Shown: in pieces, positions 45,097 through 56,812 of the stretch | How the letters are laid out: every line of letters begins with the position of its first letter | How positions within the stretch are numbered: the first letter of the stretch is position 1 | NCBI GenBank assembly: GCA_032871835.1 | Contig: CM065299.1 | Coordinates: 45,458,706 to 45,522,705 of the forward strand | Source: Dipteronia dyeriana | Lineage: Eukaryota > Streptophyta > Magnoliopsida > Sapindales > Sapindaceae | Length of the DNA: 64,000 nucleotides | Direction of reading: 5' to 3' | Notes under the pieces: model-generated | The model's input: only the letters and a program-made list of their open reading frames with translations | What the model was told of the DNA's origin: nothing | Databases searched by the model: none | Position numbers and translations under genes: made by a program

Positions 45097-47690
45097 ATGG
45101 GGAAACATCAAAGTAAAAGTGAAGTCCTTAAGCACAACTTGGGCAGCGTCAGGATCAGGGAGCAGACCATTAATGAGAATAACGTCGAAGAGGAGTTCAG
45201 AAAATCTTATCCCTCTTTTTCTGTCGATCGTCCGAGTGGGTATGACGCCGAGCAGAATGTGGTCGGGGAGGATGAAATCTGGAAATATCATGCCCGATTC
45301 GACTTAGATGATTCAGTTATTCTGAATCCTTCCGGTGATAAAGCCACGTTGAACCCTCCCCCGGGTATGGTGGCAATCTATGGGTCCATGCTTTGTTGCA
45401 GCGTCTCTCTTTCTCTTCTGCCGTTTATCGCCTGATTTCTAGCTGATGCAGGGATCGCTCCAACCCAACTGGCCCCGAACAGCTACAAGATCTTGATGTG
45501 CATATGGCACATATGGAGCCGAATGAACCTATCGCCGCCTTCCCCGAGTGAAATCAGGCACTTCTACACGCTAAGACAGTCTGGTAAGATAGGGACTTAT
45601 TTCCTCATGTCTAACCAGCCAGATTGTTGGGTCCCCAAGGGAACTAAAGTGAATCGGGGAGTTAATACCTCCGATGATGCCAAAAAAGGGGCTTTGTATG
45701 GGGATTTCCTTCGTCCAACAAGTACTGGAAGAACAGTTGGTTTTTTGTCAGAGGGAACCTAGGTCTTGAAGTCACTCTTTCGGTTGGGGAATCTCAGAAG
45801 GTACTAAAAGTTTAACATTTTTTCTGTTCCCCTGTGGTGTGGGACATGAAAAAACTTGAATTTTACGATGCTGAGCTGACCATAATTACTCAAGCTGCAG
45901 TTTGTACTTTGGAAAAAAGAAGCAGGATTTATCTTTTTAATGAGAAGAAGATGATAGAACTTGGCTTCTTTATCCAGATTTCAGGCTACCGCAGGCCATG
46001 TAAGTGATCTTTGTACCCCTTTTTTTTTATTCTGACGTGATTCCCTTTTTCTTTTATTATTCTGACATGATTCCCTTTTTCTTCTAAGTGTATGACTCGG
46101 ACATCGTCTGTGACATTCAATCTTGTCATGTGAAGTCAATTCTTCAAACGAGCCAAAAATAAGCTTCTCGTCAAAGCAAAGAGGGCATTGCCCCACCCGA
46201 GTCAAATGAGGACCCTGATGCGGCTAACGAGCAAATCCTTGAGTATGTCCTTGAGAAAGTCATTCGGCCGACTGTAGAAGAGTCTAGTGGTCTGAGTGGC
46301 CATACTTAGGAGTTGTCTGAAGATTGAGGGAGGCAGAACGATGATCAAGGTGAGGTGCCTGGTGAATTGAGCTCCCCGGCTAAAGTCCCTATCGAGCGGA
46401 TGGACGTTGGTGATAGAGGTAAAGCCTCTAATAGAAGAGTAAATACAGGTCCTGACTTTTTTGAATCTTTTCGGGATGATGATCAGAAAGATCTGCCAGC
46501 TGATCTCAGCTTCCACCGTTCTCTGGCTGAGAAAAGGAAGGCGGTCGATTCTCCAGCTCATCCTCACAAGGTTCCTCGGGTGGTTTCGTTCATTGACTAC
46601 AGTGATGAAGACATCGGGGCCGTGATTCCCTCAAGCCTTAATGTTGAAGCGTCGGTGGGTACGGAGACTTCTAACCCGAATATAGGCTCTTTCCCCCCCG
46701 AGGTTGAAGATCTAAGGGCTGAATCTTTGGGAGGTCCTTCCTATCCTTCTTCCCGTGATATGCTTAGGGGGATGTCATTCAGTCGGGCTTTCATCGGGGA
46801 TGATCATTGGAGCCACCTCAAGGATGCTTCTTTGGCGAATCGTCTTCAGAATATTTTTAATGGCTCATCTTATGTAAGTTATTCCCAACTCTTCAATCTT
46901 CTTGCTTACTTGCTAGATTTTTTATTTTGTTTCCTTGTAGATGGTGGTCGAGTTTGCTGAGCTGGTTTAGATGCAGCAACATCAAGCTGATCGAATAAGG
47001 CATCTTGAAGCTCAGTTGAAAGAGAGTGAGGATAGCCTTGCTCGGGTTGAATCGGCTTATCAAAAGAAGGTGGGCTCTGCCCAAGTATTTGCTGACCACT
47101 GTTTGGCGGAGCAAGTGGAGGAAGAGGAAAGAGCTTCTTTGGTAGAGGAGAAGGCTAGGTCACTTCAAAACTTGTTGTCTTCTACCCAGGAATCAATGCT
47201 TAAAGTCGAACAGGAAACAGAGCAGTCAAAGTCGGCATATGAACAGAAGATTGAAGACTTGGAGCGCCAGGCTTTGACGATCGAATCCTTATCAAAAGAG
47301 GCCAGGCTGGAACTTATATTCCAAGGGGTTGATCGCTTTAAAAGATTCCCTGCTTATGATGCCCTTCTCCTTCGAGAATTTCAGCGAGGGCTAGTTTTAA
47401 CTGGTGAAATTTTTAAGGTCAAGAATCGGGCAGCTAAAAAAGCCCTAACCAACTGAGAGCTGTTGATCAAGAATCACGTGGATCGATTCCTGGAATCTCT
47501 TCGGACTCAGAAGAAGGAGTGGAGAGCTTATTGTCGTTGTCAAGGCAAAGAGCCTTATCACATGCATTTTGAGGTTCCATCAGAGCACTCCCTCTCGTCC
47601 TTTTATGTCAGACAGGAGTCGGACGTGGAAGGTTTGGTGTCTGATTTTGGACTGATCCCCAAGAGAAGATTACAGCAAATGGATGGATGA
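45097..47690 (+). pseudogene. Extra ORF (aORF) of Tat gypsy G3, or of G4 in antisense
   Basis: Starts MGKHQSKSEVLKH at 45097. Globular N-half: PPPGMVAIYGSML, a TGA near 45433, then GIAPTQLAPNSYKILMCIWHIWSRM and PSGK...-like text; a frameshift near 45715 precedes YWKNSWFFV. 46355-46873 is acidic linker. An intron (46874-46940) joins to a coiled-coil exon (46971-47456: IRHLEAQLKESEDSLARVE and further heptads), with a TAG at 46968-46970. 47463-47690 is a last open part. The layout equals the G2 extra ORF. Function in the family is unknown. Confidence 0.7.
46874..46940 (+). other. Probable spliceosomal intron in the G3 extra ORF
   Basis: 67 nt, GTAAGT...TTCCTTGTAG, with a T-rich 3' half; placed just before the coiled coil as in G2. 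Confidence 0.7.
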
Positions 47691-47915
47691 TTCGGTCGAT
47701 ACGATTGCTTGGCCTTCCAATGATAGTCTTTTTCGTGAGTACGAGGTGGTGCCCGACCCGAGCATCGGCAAGAGTTCCAAATCCTCCTCCCAGCCTTGAT
47801 TTATTTTTGTATAGAATTTTTGTAAAGATTATTCTTTGTAGGAATTACTATCAATGAATGTGATTGTAATTCAAAGCCGAGTGTTTTAATCCACTTCCTT
47901 GCTTGAAATTTCATA

Positions 47916-48240
47916 GAGTATCTTATCTAACTTGATTCTATTATTGCTTTTAATGTCGAGTATCTTATTAAACTGGCTATTGCAATTTATGCCAAGTATC
48001 TTATTAAACTGAGTATTGCAATTTATGCCAAGTATCTTATTAAACTGACTATTGCAATCTTTATGCCAAGTATCTTATTAAACTGGCTATTGCAATTTAT
48101 GCCAAGTATCTTATTAAACTTACTATTGTAATATTTATGCCAAGTATCTTATTAAACTGACTAATGCAATCTTTATGCCAAGTATCTTATTAAACTGGCT
48201 GTTACAATCTTTATGCCAAGTATCTTATTAAACTGGCATA
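47916..48240. repeat. Minisatellite, 36/38-bp unit, eight copies
   Basis: Copies of '(a/g)agtatcttattaaactg' start at 47958, 47994, 48030, 48068, 48104, 48142, 48180 and 48218: spacings 36, 36, 38, 36, 38, 38, 38. The longer units have an extra CT (caatctttatgcc against caatttatgcc). A degenerate first copy is at 47916. Such arrays between the last ORF and the 3' LTR are known in Tat/Ogre elements. Confidence 0.9.
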
Positions 48241-48257
48241 TATTTACCGAGTCATCT

Positions 48258-48287
48258 TGAAACAAATAAGTAAACTTATTTGTTTCA
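48258..48287. repeat. Perfect 13-bp hairpin
   Basis: tgaaacaaataag (48258-48270) pairs perfectly with cttatttgtttca (48275-48287) around a TAAA loop, just after the minisatellite. Confidence 0.85.
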
Positions 48288-48344
48288 TACTCAGATTATT
48301 ACCCAAACATTACATCAAGGCTCACCATGATCATATGTTAGAGT

Positions 48345-48746
48345 CCTTACACATTATCGAGGAAGTCTCCCCAATTTTTCTGTGCAAGAGTTTGCCGAAT
48401 CGTTAAGCTTTTTGAACCGTTTAACACAGCTACGCATTTCACCAGAATATTTCCCGATAGCGCCTCGAGCCTTTCTCCAGAATCTGGTGTATCGGGTTTG
48501 CCTTTTTGCTAAGGTCAATTGACCTTGCTCGGCTGGCATGCTCCTTCAAGCTTCTCCGCCCATTCGGGAATCAATGGTCCCGAGTATTCTATTTGTATGT
48601 TTTTATTATCATGCTCGTCTTTCATATGTTATCATGCTTTATTTTTTAGAAATCCCGAGTTTGATTTTTATTTATAACTACAAAACAAACAAAAAATTTA
48701 ATTCCAAAGCTAAAATTGTCCTAACTAAAAAGGAAACAAAAATTAT
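48345..48746 (-). mobile_element. Gypsy G4: sequence after pol, end of homology with G3
   Basis: Matches G3 44225-about 44700 inverted ('acgattcggcaaac' in both). Homology ends about 48335-48345, where the hairpin and minisatellite side begins. Confidence 0.7.
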
Positions 48747-49952
48747 TTAAGGATAGAAAATCTTCAGATATTGGGCATTGCATGGTCGGGGTAAGACCCC
48801 TCCATTGGGTCGTACAATCCAATATGCTTCATGGCCAGTTATTCCTTCAATTTTGTATGGGCCTTCCCATTTATCAACCAGGGAACCTGCAACTTTGTTT
48901 TTTGTATTCAGTGACACCTTCCTGAGTACCAGGTCTCCTAGTTGGAATTTCCTGACCCGAACATGAGAATTGTAGTGGAGAGCTACTCTTTGCTGATTTG
49001 CCATATTTTGTATTCGGGACTTCTCTCTTCTCTTCTAGCTCATCCAGACTTTATAACAACATATCAACATTCTGATCTTCATTATATAGCCTGACCCGAG
49101 GTGATGCATATTATGTTTCTATGGGGATAACAGCTTCTGTTCCAAACGCTAAAGTGAATGGAGTCTCTCCAGTTGAAGTTCTTATTGTTGTCCTATATGC
49201 CCATAATACTTCGGAAAGTTTTTCAACCCAACTTCCTTTCTTGGCATCTAGCTTTGCTTTGAGTGTGTGCTTGATGATTTTGTTCACTGCTTCAACCTAC
49301 CCATTTGTTTGAGGGTGGGCACATGTGGCACAGTAATTGGAAATCCGGTACTCTTTGCACAGCTGTCTAAATTTCAGGTTATCGAACTGGGTGCCGTTGT
49401 CAATGATTATAGTGTTTGGAACTCCAAACCTATAAAGTATATTCTTTTTCATGAAATTTGTTGTATTTGCTTATGTGATATGCACCAATGCTTCAGCTTC
49501 TGCCCACTTCGTGAAATAATCAACGGCTACTATTGCATGATTTGCTCCACCCCCAGTCCCTGCTGGCATCAGGCCGAGTAAATCCAAACACCACATGGCA
49601 AATGGCCATGAGGACGTGAGGTTTCTGAGTTGTTCAGGGGGCTGTCGGATATCATTAGCAATCTTTTGGCAAGTATTGCAGCTCTCCGAACATCGTTGTG
49701 CATCTGAGAATAAAGTAGGCCAATAATATCCTTGTCTGAGTACTTTGTGTACTAAACTTTTACCCCCAGTATGGTTTCCGCAAACTCCCTCATGGATTTC
49801 CTGTAATATCTGACATGCAACCTTCTCTGATACACGTCTTTGGAGTGTTCGAAAAACCCCCCTTCTGTATAGTTCTCCTCCAACCAACGTGTACCTTGTT
49901 GATCTATACCTGATACGTTTTTCTTATAAGGGATCTTCCCGGAGCACGCCAT
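48747..49952 (-). pseudogene. Gypsy G4: integrase
   Basis: Zinc-binding part with both cysteines (GNHTGGKSLVHKVLRQGYYWP, CNTCQK; 49887-49670), core start AIVAVDYFTKWAEAE with the catalytic D kept, later parts in 49470-49010 with frame changes, and the C-terminal GDLVLRKVSLNTK to a stop at 48747. Better preserved in the N-half than G3. Confidence 0.85.
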
Positions 49953-50049
49953 CTTCCAGGAACCTTCTCAGTTGAGTCATCCAACCGTCTGGCGGTGTTC
50001 GGATTTTTTAAATTTCAAAGTTTTTTGGTTCAGCTGTGCTCGGTTTGAG

Positions 50050-51241
50050 GAGATGTACGACCAGAATAGTTTTTGGCAAGATTGTGGTTGTTGCTAATGC
50101 TATTTTGGACAAAGAGTCTGCCTTTTCATTTTCCTCCCTGGGGATCTAGACAATCCTATATTCTTTGAATTTCTGGAGCAGTTGTTTTGTAATGTCACGA
50201 TAGGCTATCATGCCTTCATCTCTGGCTTCGTATTCATCTAGGACTTTGTTGACAACTACCTGTGAATCGCTAAATATCTCGACTTCATCTACCCCGAGAG
50301 CTATGCAGACTCTAAGTCTAGCTAGTAGCTCCTCGTACTCGGCTTGATTATTAGTTGCTTTGAAGTCAAACCTCATGGCACACTCGACATCATCTCCTTC
50401 CGGGGTGCATACTATGATCCCTGCCCCGCTGCCGTGAATGTTTGAAGAACCATCAACATATAATTTCCATGGGAAGTTTTTGCCAAACATCATTTTTGCT
50501 TTTAAGTTTGGTTCTGTTAACTCTGTTATGAAATCTACCATTGATTGGCCTTTGAGAGATAACCTGGGGACGTACTGGATATCGAGTTCACTTAGCTTGA
50601 TTGCCCATTTGGTTAGTCTTTCTGAAATTTTTGGCTTCTATAAAATTTTGCTTAAGTGGGCAGTCAGTGAGAACTTAGATTGTATGAGCCTGAAAGTATG
50701 GTATTAACTTCCTTACTGCTGAGACCAATGCTATGGCCATTTTTTCTACCTGTGAATACCTGGTCTCGACTGGTAAAAATGCCTTGCTGGTATAATACAC
50801 TAGCTTCTTTACTTCATCTTCTATTCTGACTAGGACTGAGTGCTAGTTCTGTAATTGATAAGTATAAGTAGAGTATCTCTCACATTTGTGGTTTCGAAAG
50901 GATGGGAGCTTGCCCTAGGTACTCTTTGATTTCTAAGAATGCCTGCTAGTATTCTTTGTTCCATTCGAGTCCTTTTCCTTTTTAATTACTCTAAAAAAGG
51001 GAGCACATCTGTCTGTGGCCTTTGAGATGAATCTACCAAAGGAAGCTAAACATCCTGTTAAGCGTTGTACTTCTTTTAATGTCCGTGATGAGGTCATTTT
51101 CTACAGGGCTTGGATCTTTTCAGGATTTACTTCGATTCCTCTTTGGTGAACTTGGAAACTCAGGAACCTCCCTGAAGGAACTCTAAATAAACACTTGTTC
51201 GGATTTAGGTTCATTTGGTATCTCCTCAAAACATCGAATGA
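50050..51241 (-). pseudogene. Gypsy G4: RT end and RNase H domains
   Basis: 51241 down carries only the last part of the RT (a VHQRGIEVNPEKIQAL-like stretch, about 51150-51110). The first RNase H follows, broken, then the second RNase H is open (50541-50146: LYVDGSSNIHGSGAG, NQAEYEELLARL, IFSDSQVVVNKV). The protease and RT palm are missing because of an internal deletion at 51242. Confidence 0.8.
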
Positions 51242-52838
51242 GGGTTTCTATGTAATCTCTGAGCTGGTAACACTTTAAAGTCTCGTGACCGGTTTCTTTT
51301 ATGGAATTTGTAGTATTTGGTTGTATCTCGCCGAGCAAACTGAGACTGTCGACGTGGCTCTTTTACTAGATTTTTCTCTTCCAGTATGGCCAGGATTTAT
51401 TCCTGCTTTTTCTGAAGAAGGGTGTAGTTGGTGTATCTTCCTCAGAATTTCTTGGTGGTTTGGTCGGCATTACATCTGTTTCCTCCGTCCTTGCTTTTTT
51501 CTTTACCGTTTCCTTTCTATTTTCCCTTTTGGTTCTATACCTTTGACTCGGTATCCTTTTTGGGTTTTCCTCCGTGCATGTAACCTCCTCCCGTGGCTAA
51601 CTCTTCTTCTTCTGCTAGTGCATATCCTCCCGCCATGTCCATCATATCTGAATATCTGGTTAGACTGGCTCTTCTTAGGTCAAAAGATAGTTGTTCATTT
51701 TATAAATTGTCGATGAATGCAGCTATTATTGCTTCGTCGTTTGCACTGCCGATTTCTGATACTGCCTAGCCGAATCTCTCTAGGTATTTTTTCAACGACT
51801 CAGTTTTCCCTTGTTTCACCTGAGAAAGGTAAGCCACTGATTTTTTCATGTGAACGTTACCTAGAAATTGTCTTGAGAAACTTCTGCTCAGTTCACTGAA
51901 GCTTCTGATACATACCGGGGGCAATCTCTCAAACCATCTTGAGCTTGTATCTCCTAGAGTTTGTGGAAAGTTGAGGCATAGTAAGGGGTCGCTGTGGGCA
52001 TACTGAGCCATAAAACTTTTATACCGTCTGACGTGTTCTTTAGGATTCGTGTCCTTCGTGAATTGTTCCACATGCGGCATCCTGAATCTTTCTGGGAATG
52101 GAGTTCGCAGGATGTTACTAGTGAATGGACTATCAGAATCGTCGTCGGACAAGTCATTGTACCCATAACGTCTAACCAATGCATTTATTTGACGCCTATT
52201 GTTTTTGACTTCTCGAGTCAGGCTCTGAATTACGACATCTCTATCTCCCATGGGATCTCCATGATGGTTAAACAGCTGAGTGACAGTCATTCCTCTCTCT
52301 AGCTCTTCGTTTTGCTGCCGAGTATCACGGGTTGATTCTTACAGGCGTATGGTTCCATGATGGCGTTTGCTATGGTACTGATCACTATTTTTTGATGACG
52401 ACCGATCCCTATATCGGTCATGCTTGCGGTGTCTAGCATGGGCTATCTAATCATGGTTCTGCCTCTGGTGTGGTTGTTCCTCTTCGGGTGTTTCATGTCT
52501 AGCCTGATTAATTGGAACTGAGTTCTTTTCGGCTTCGGGTGCATTTAGTTCTGGCCACACTATAACTGAATGAAGCCTCGTAGGTAGGAGGTTAGAAGGT
52601 TGTGCTTCTTCTACATTAGTAGATCAACTCTTTCCTTTGCTGCGTCTGCCACCAGCTGTTGCAGCGCCTCACGGAAGTGTCGTGTTAGGTCTTCGCTGGT
52701 CGGAGGGATTTGTTGGATTCTTGCCATAGGTATTGGTTGGTTCTCGGTGGTTACGGCGAGATCTCGTGAACTACTGTCAATATGGACATTATCTGGAGAT
52801 TTTTGGATATCCCCATGACTGTTTCTGCATCCCGCCAT
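51242..52838 (-). pseudogene. Gypsy G4: gag, fused to RT by deletion
   Basis: Starts MAGCRNSHGD at 52838. 52290-51766 is an open core longer than in G3 (PFPERFRMPHVEQF, NFPQTLGDTSSRWFERLP, YLSQVKQGKTESLKKYLERF). The end reads ETGHETLKCYQLRDYIETLI and then jumps at about 51242 into the RT end. Stops near 52610 and 51765 break it. Confidence 0.85.
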
Positions 52839-52867
52839 TACCTTTAATCAAATCGGAGGTTCGACCC

Positions 52868-52885
52868 CTCCTTCTAGCGCCAATT
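52868..52885 (-). other. Gypsy G4 primer binding site
   Basis: ATTGGCGCTAGAAGGAGG directly inside the LTR, the same as in G3 with fewer changes. Confidence 0.6.
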
Positions 52886-53717
52886 GTTGACGTCAATTTC
52901 TGGATGTGAGAAAAGTCAACAAGATTTGGATTTTAGCTATGATTTCAAAGAGAAGGAGAAGGAGAAAGTAATCGGACACAAGTTTTACGTGGTAAAACTC
53001 CGATGACCGGAGAAACGTCCACGGGTGGTTGAATAAACAACTGAGCCAAAATTCGCTATAGAAAAAGATTTACAACTCTCAGATCTCTCTTTCTTCTCTT
53101 TGTATTTTCTATATTTTCTCTATGTGATGAGATTATGGGTTTATTTATATGTGCATAGAACCCTAATTTTTTTTGTACAAGTAACTAGAGATCTTTGTAT
53201 TTAATTATGATTGGTTACTTGTCTGAAGTAGTTTGTCTTCTTTCCTATTTTGGAGACTTGTATAAATATCGGACTCTAGTGATATAGTCTGGTTAGGACT
53301 TGTTTCCTTATAAATGAGTAGTCTTTTTGAAGAAATAAAATTGTTGTCTGATTTGGAACCTTTTTCCTCTTTGATATTCTATTCTCCCTGGAATTCTTCT
53401 TTGATATGGATATCTTTACGTATTTTAACGACTCTTTATTCGTGTGTGAGTTATGCATTGGGCTTCTTTATTCGGGTTTCTTTATGTTTGTCCCGAGCAG
53501 AACATGATGTTAGCTGGTCCCGAATGACGTCATCTGATCCCGAGTAGAACATGTCATGAGCTAACCCCGAGTAGGTATTGTTCAATACTTGTTTACTCAG
53601 GTTTCTCTTCTTTGGTGGTCTTGCAGTATATTTTCTGAATGACTATTTGGATGTCCACCTGGCAATTTTATCCTTTTTTTCAAAGATGTGTACGTCTGAT
53701 AAAATTTACATACGACA
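52886..53717 (-). repeat. Gypsy G4: 5' LTR (832 bp)
   Basis: On the minus strand from TGTCGTATGTAAATT (53717) to ...GACGTCAACA (52886). Homologous to the G3 LTR. Repeated 'cccgag' motifs at about 53490-53580 correspond to the ACTCGGG copies of G3. Confidence 0.9.
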
Positions 53718-55379
53718 GAAACTAAATTAAAAGGCAACTAAAATCAAAAATAAATTAAAGAACTAAAATTGCAAAGTTTATTCAATGGATGAAAAGTCTG
53801 AGGTTCGGTATTCACCATTATCGATAGTGCAATGTTTTACTATTCGAATTACTAATTCTAAGGTTTCAGAGTAGCAATTTAGAAATCAATTCAATTCTTT
53901 CTCAATATTTGTCAATTACATCCTAAAAATTTAATCTTTTGTAAATTCTTTATTCCAATTGACTTAATGTACAAGACCCAAGCATTACATGTATCCAATA
54001 TTTAAAAAAAATATAGTTTAAACATCAAAACACAAAGTCCGATAAATAAAATCAATTATAACTACCAAAAATACTTGATAATAAGTGTGAAACAATTTAA
54101 TTAATATCAATCGATGAAAAATAAGAATTATAAACATTAAAATCAATTTGAGAATTATACTGAATAATAAATCTATTACACTGTCAACAATGTTTCATCC
54201 TACGTCTCAAAAATAAAATTAGAAATACACCATGAAATTAAGAATAGAAATCGAGTAAAAACCCAACATTATGATGATACTGTAGCTGCAATTGTTGAGA
54301 TATAAGTCCACACCGACTCACCCAAAAATCTGCCATCTCTTTTCCTCTTCGCCGCTTCACACTGCTACACAACCACTTCCTTTTTTGTCTTTTTTTTACT
54401 TCAACTGCTATGCAGTCTCCACCTGTTTTCTTCTTCACAAATGCAACCCAAACCTCTGCTTTTGCATAGTTTTTTTTTATTTTCTTTGACTGTTGCACAC
54501 GCCCTCCTCCAAAATCTTATTTTATTTTTGCTTTTATAACCCTCTCCCATGCGGTCCCATTTGTTGACCTGGCTTCTTCTTTTTATTTTATTATTTGTGT
54601 TGGACAACACTCTCACGCGAGCACAACTTTTATAACACCTTCCAGATTTCTTTCTTTTTGACTTGGGCTTGAATCGGCTTGACTTGAACTTGAATGAGAA
54701 TTATACTTATTTTCTTGGAATTGGATTATGGGCCTTTGAATTGGGTTTGGTTTAGACAAGTTTTTGGGTCTAAAATTCTTCTTTCAATCCAAATCAATTT
54801 AATCATGTTAAATACTCCAATTATCTTCAATTTCAAACTTGATTGCTTTTTATTCTTGTTTCACCAAAACGAATCTAATTAAAATAAAACTAATATAAAA
54901 TTTAAATATTAAATCTAATTTTAGGGACAATAAATATATATAAAATATGCTCATCAAATACCCATAAACTGAGATTTTACTAGTCCTCGAGCAAAATAAA
55001 AATGAAAACTAAGAAAACTAGAAATTAAAATCCTAACTAAACCTAAACTAAGCAACTTCCTAGGATACCAGCTATGATACCCATAAACATATTTATGCAA
55101 ACACCAATTAAATCAAGATCCAACTCAAGATGCGAATAAAGATAAAAATTATCACTTATTTTTATATATCACTGGTTTGATGAAAAGCTCATACTCATGA
55201 TGCTCTAGCTACAAAAACACAATCGTCAAATGCCATTGATATAATTTGTCACGGCTCTAATTCTCACAAGATGTCTTTAATTTTTCACACAGAACCTAGG
55301 CAAATACACTTATCAAGCCTATGCGAATGGAGTTTATACAAAAGAAATATCAAGTTATTATCGTATACGAATATATAAT
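53718..55379. other. AT-rich stretch without recognised genes
   Basis: Very AT-rich, no frame above 90 codons, no domain. 54290-54620 is C/T-rich with short frames that I do not support. It may be host intergenic DNA. Confidence 0.4.
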
Positions 55380-56812
55380 ATCGAAAAATTCTTGGATTTT
55401 ATGCAAAAGATCTCATGAATGGAATCAGACATTAAGAACAAGAAAGAGCACATGTTTCCTTTTCTTTTAACCCAACATTCCCAAAATATCAATTAGGACT
55501 TTAATTTGGTTGTAATATGGCCAATGGGTGAAGGCTAAAAAGATCAGGAAAAAGGATAAACAGCAAAACCTGGGACCATATCGAGGAATTTTTATTGAGC
55601 TCTTCAATACTATACTGAATTTCTTTGAACTCTGTCTTAATTCATCTTGCATCTAGGTTTCTTGAAACTGTCATGAACATACTCTTTCCCCTTTTCACTT
55701 TCATTTAATTCATCATCTCATTCATTCATTCTTTTTTTTTTCTTCAAATTTTTTTTTTTGGAATGAGATGAGAACTTTATACATCAATTACATAATTTTC
55801 AAACACCTCTCATACATTGCTTACATATGGATCTTTCTTCTACCTTGTATGTACAATTCAAGATCCACCCTTTTTTTTTCAACTCCTATGTCTTCGAACC
55901 ATCTCCATCACTTCCTCAATATAATCTCAAGTTATAAGGCATGGCTAGATATTAAGGCTTATTGGGTTTCCAGTTAATATGGGTGATGAAGGAAAAAGGT
56001 TAATAGTGTTTGGCTTCAAAATTTGCTATGGAGCACACACATAATGTAGGAAATGTTTAAGGCCTTTTCAAGCGAGTTTAAGCACACATTGATTATGTCA
56101 CTTCTAATGGTTCAACAAAGTCAAGAGTAATTCCACATGTGATATCTTTTTATGATGAATGTTCTTTAATATCCAATGCATAGCCTATTGAGATAAATTT
56201 CTAATTCTAAGAACCTGATAAGTTTGTTGGAATATAAACAAACAAACCCAAAATATTTAAGCTATTTAGCTTAATAAACTCATAAGGGTAGTCTCCACTA
56301 TTAATCATGGCAATCCAACTAAGCATCTTATCCACCATCACATCAAAAGCATATCATAATTTTATAAAAAATGCAATTATATACTCTTAGTGGCAAGACA
56401 TTAGTCTAAACTCAGTGATTTCAAAAAACTTGAATTTAAAAAAAGAAAGAAAGAAAAAAGAAGTTAAAAAAATGAATGAGATGATGAATCAAATGAAAGT
56501 GAACAAAGGAAATAGTATATTCCTGAAAGTTTCAAGAAGCCTGGATGCAAGTTAAATGAAGACAAAGTTTGAAGAAATTCAACCGAGTATTGAAGATTTT
56601 TAGAAATATTTCAAGATATGGTCCTGGGTTTTATTTCTTACCAATTCCCCATTCTTCTTAACCTTCACCCCACGGCCCCATTACAACCCAATTAAAGTCC
56701 TAAATGATCTTTTGGGAATGCTAGGTTAAGATTAAAGGAAACATGTGCTCTGTCTTGTTCTTAATATCTGATTCCATTCATGAGATCTTTTGCCAAAAAT
56801 TCAAGTTTTTTT
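55380..56812. mobile_element. Foldback element with long inverted repeats
   Basis: Two arms of about 360 bp (55380-55745 and 56440-56812) are inverted copies: for example 'gcaaaagatctcatgaatggaatcagac' pairs with the reverse complement near 56770-56800, and 'catttaattcatcatctcattcatt' with 56475-56500. The 700-bp centre has no ORF with a domain. A non-autonomous DNA transposon (MULE or foldback type) fits best. I could not define target duplications, as LTR C abuts the right end. Confidence 0.65.

Noticed and set aside
47916..48240. CRISPR-like array
   Set aside because: The units are contiguous tandem copies without unique spacers, in plant DNA.
54238..54620. Small host gene in the AT-rich stretch
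   Set aside because: Only short overlapping frames of low complexity; no splice or domain evidence.
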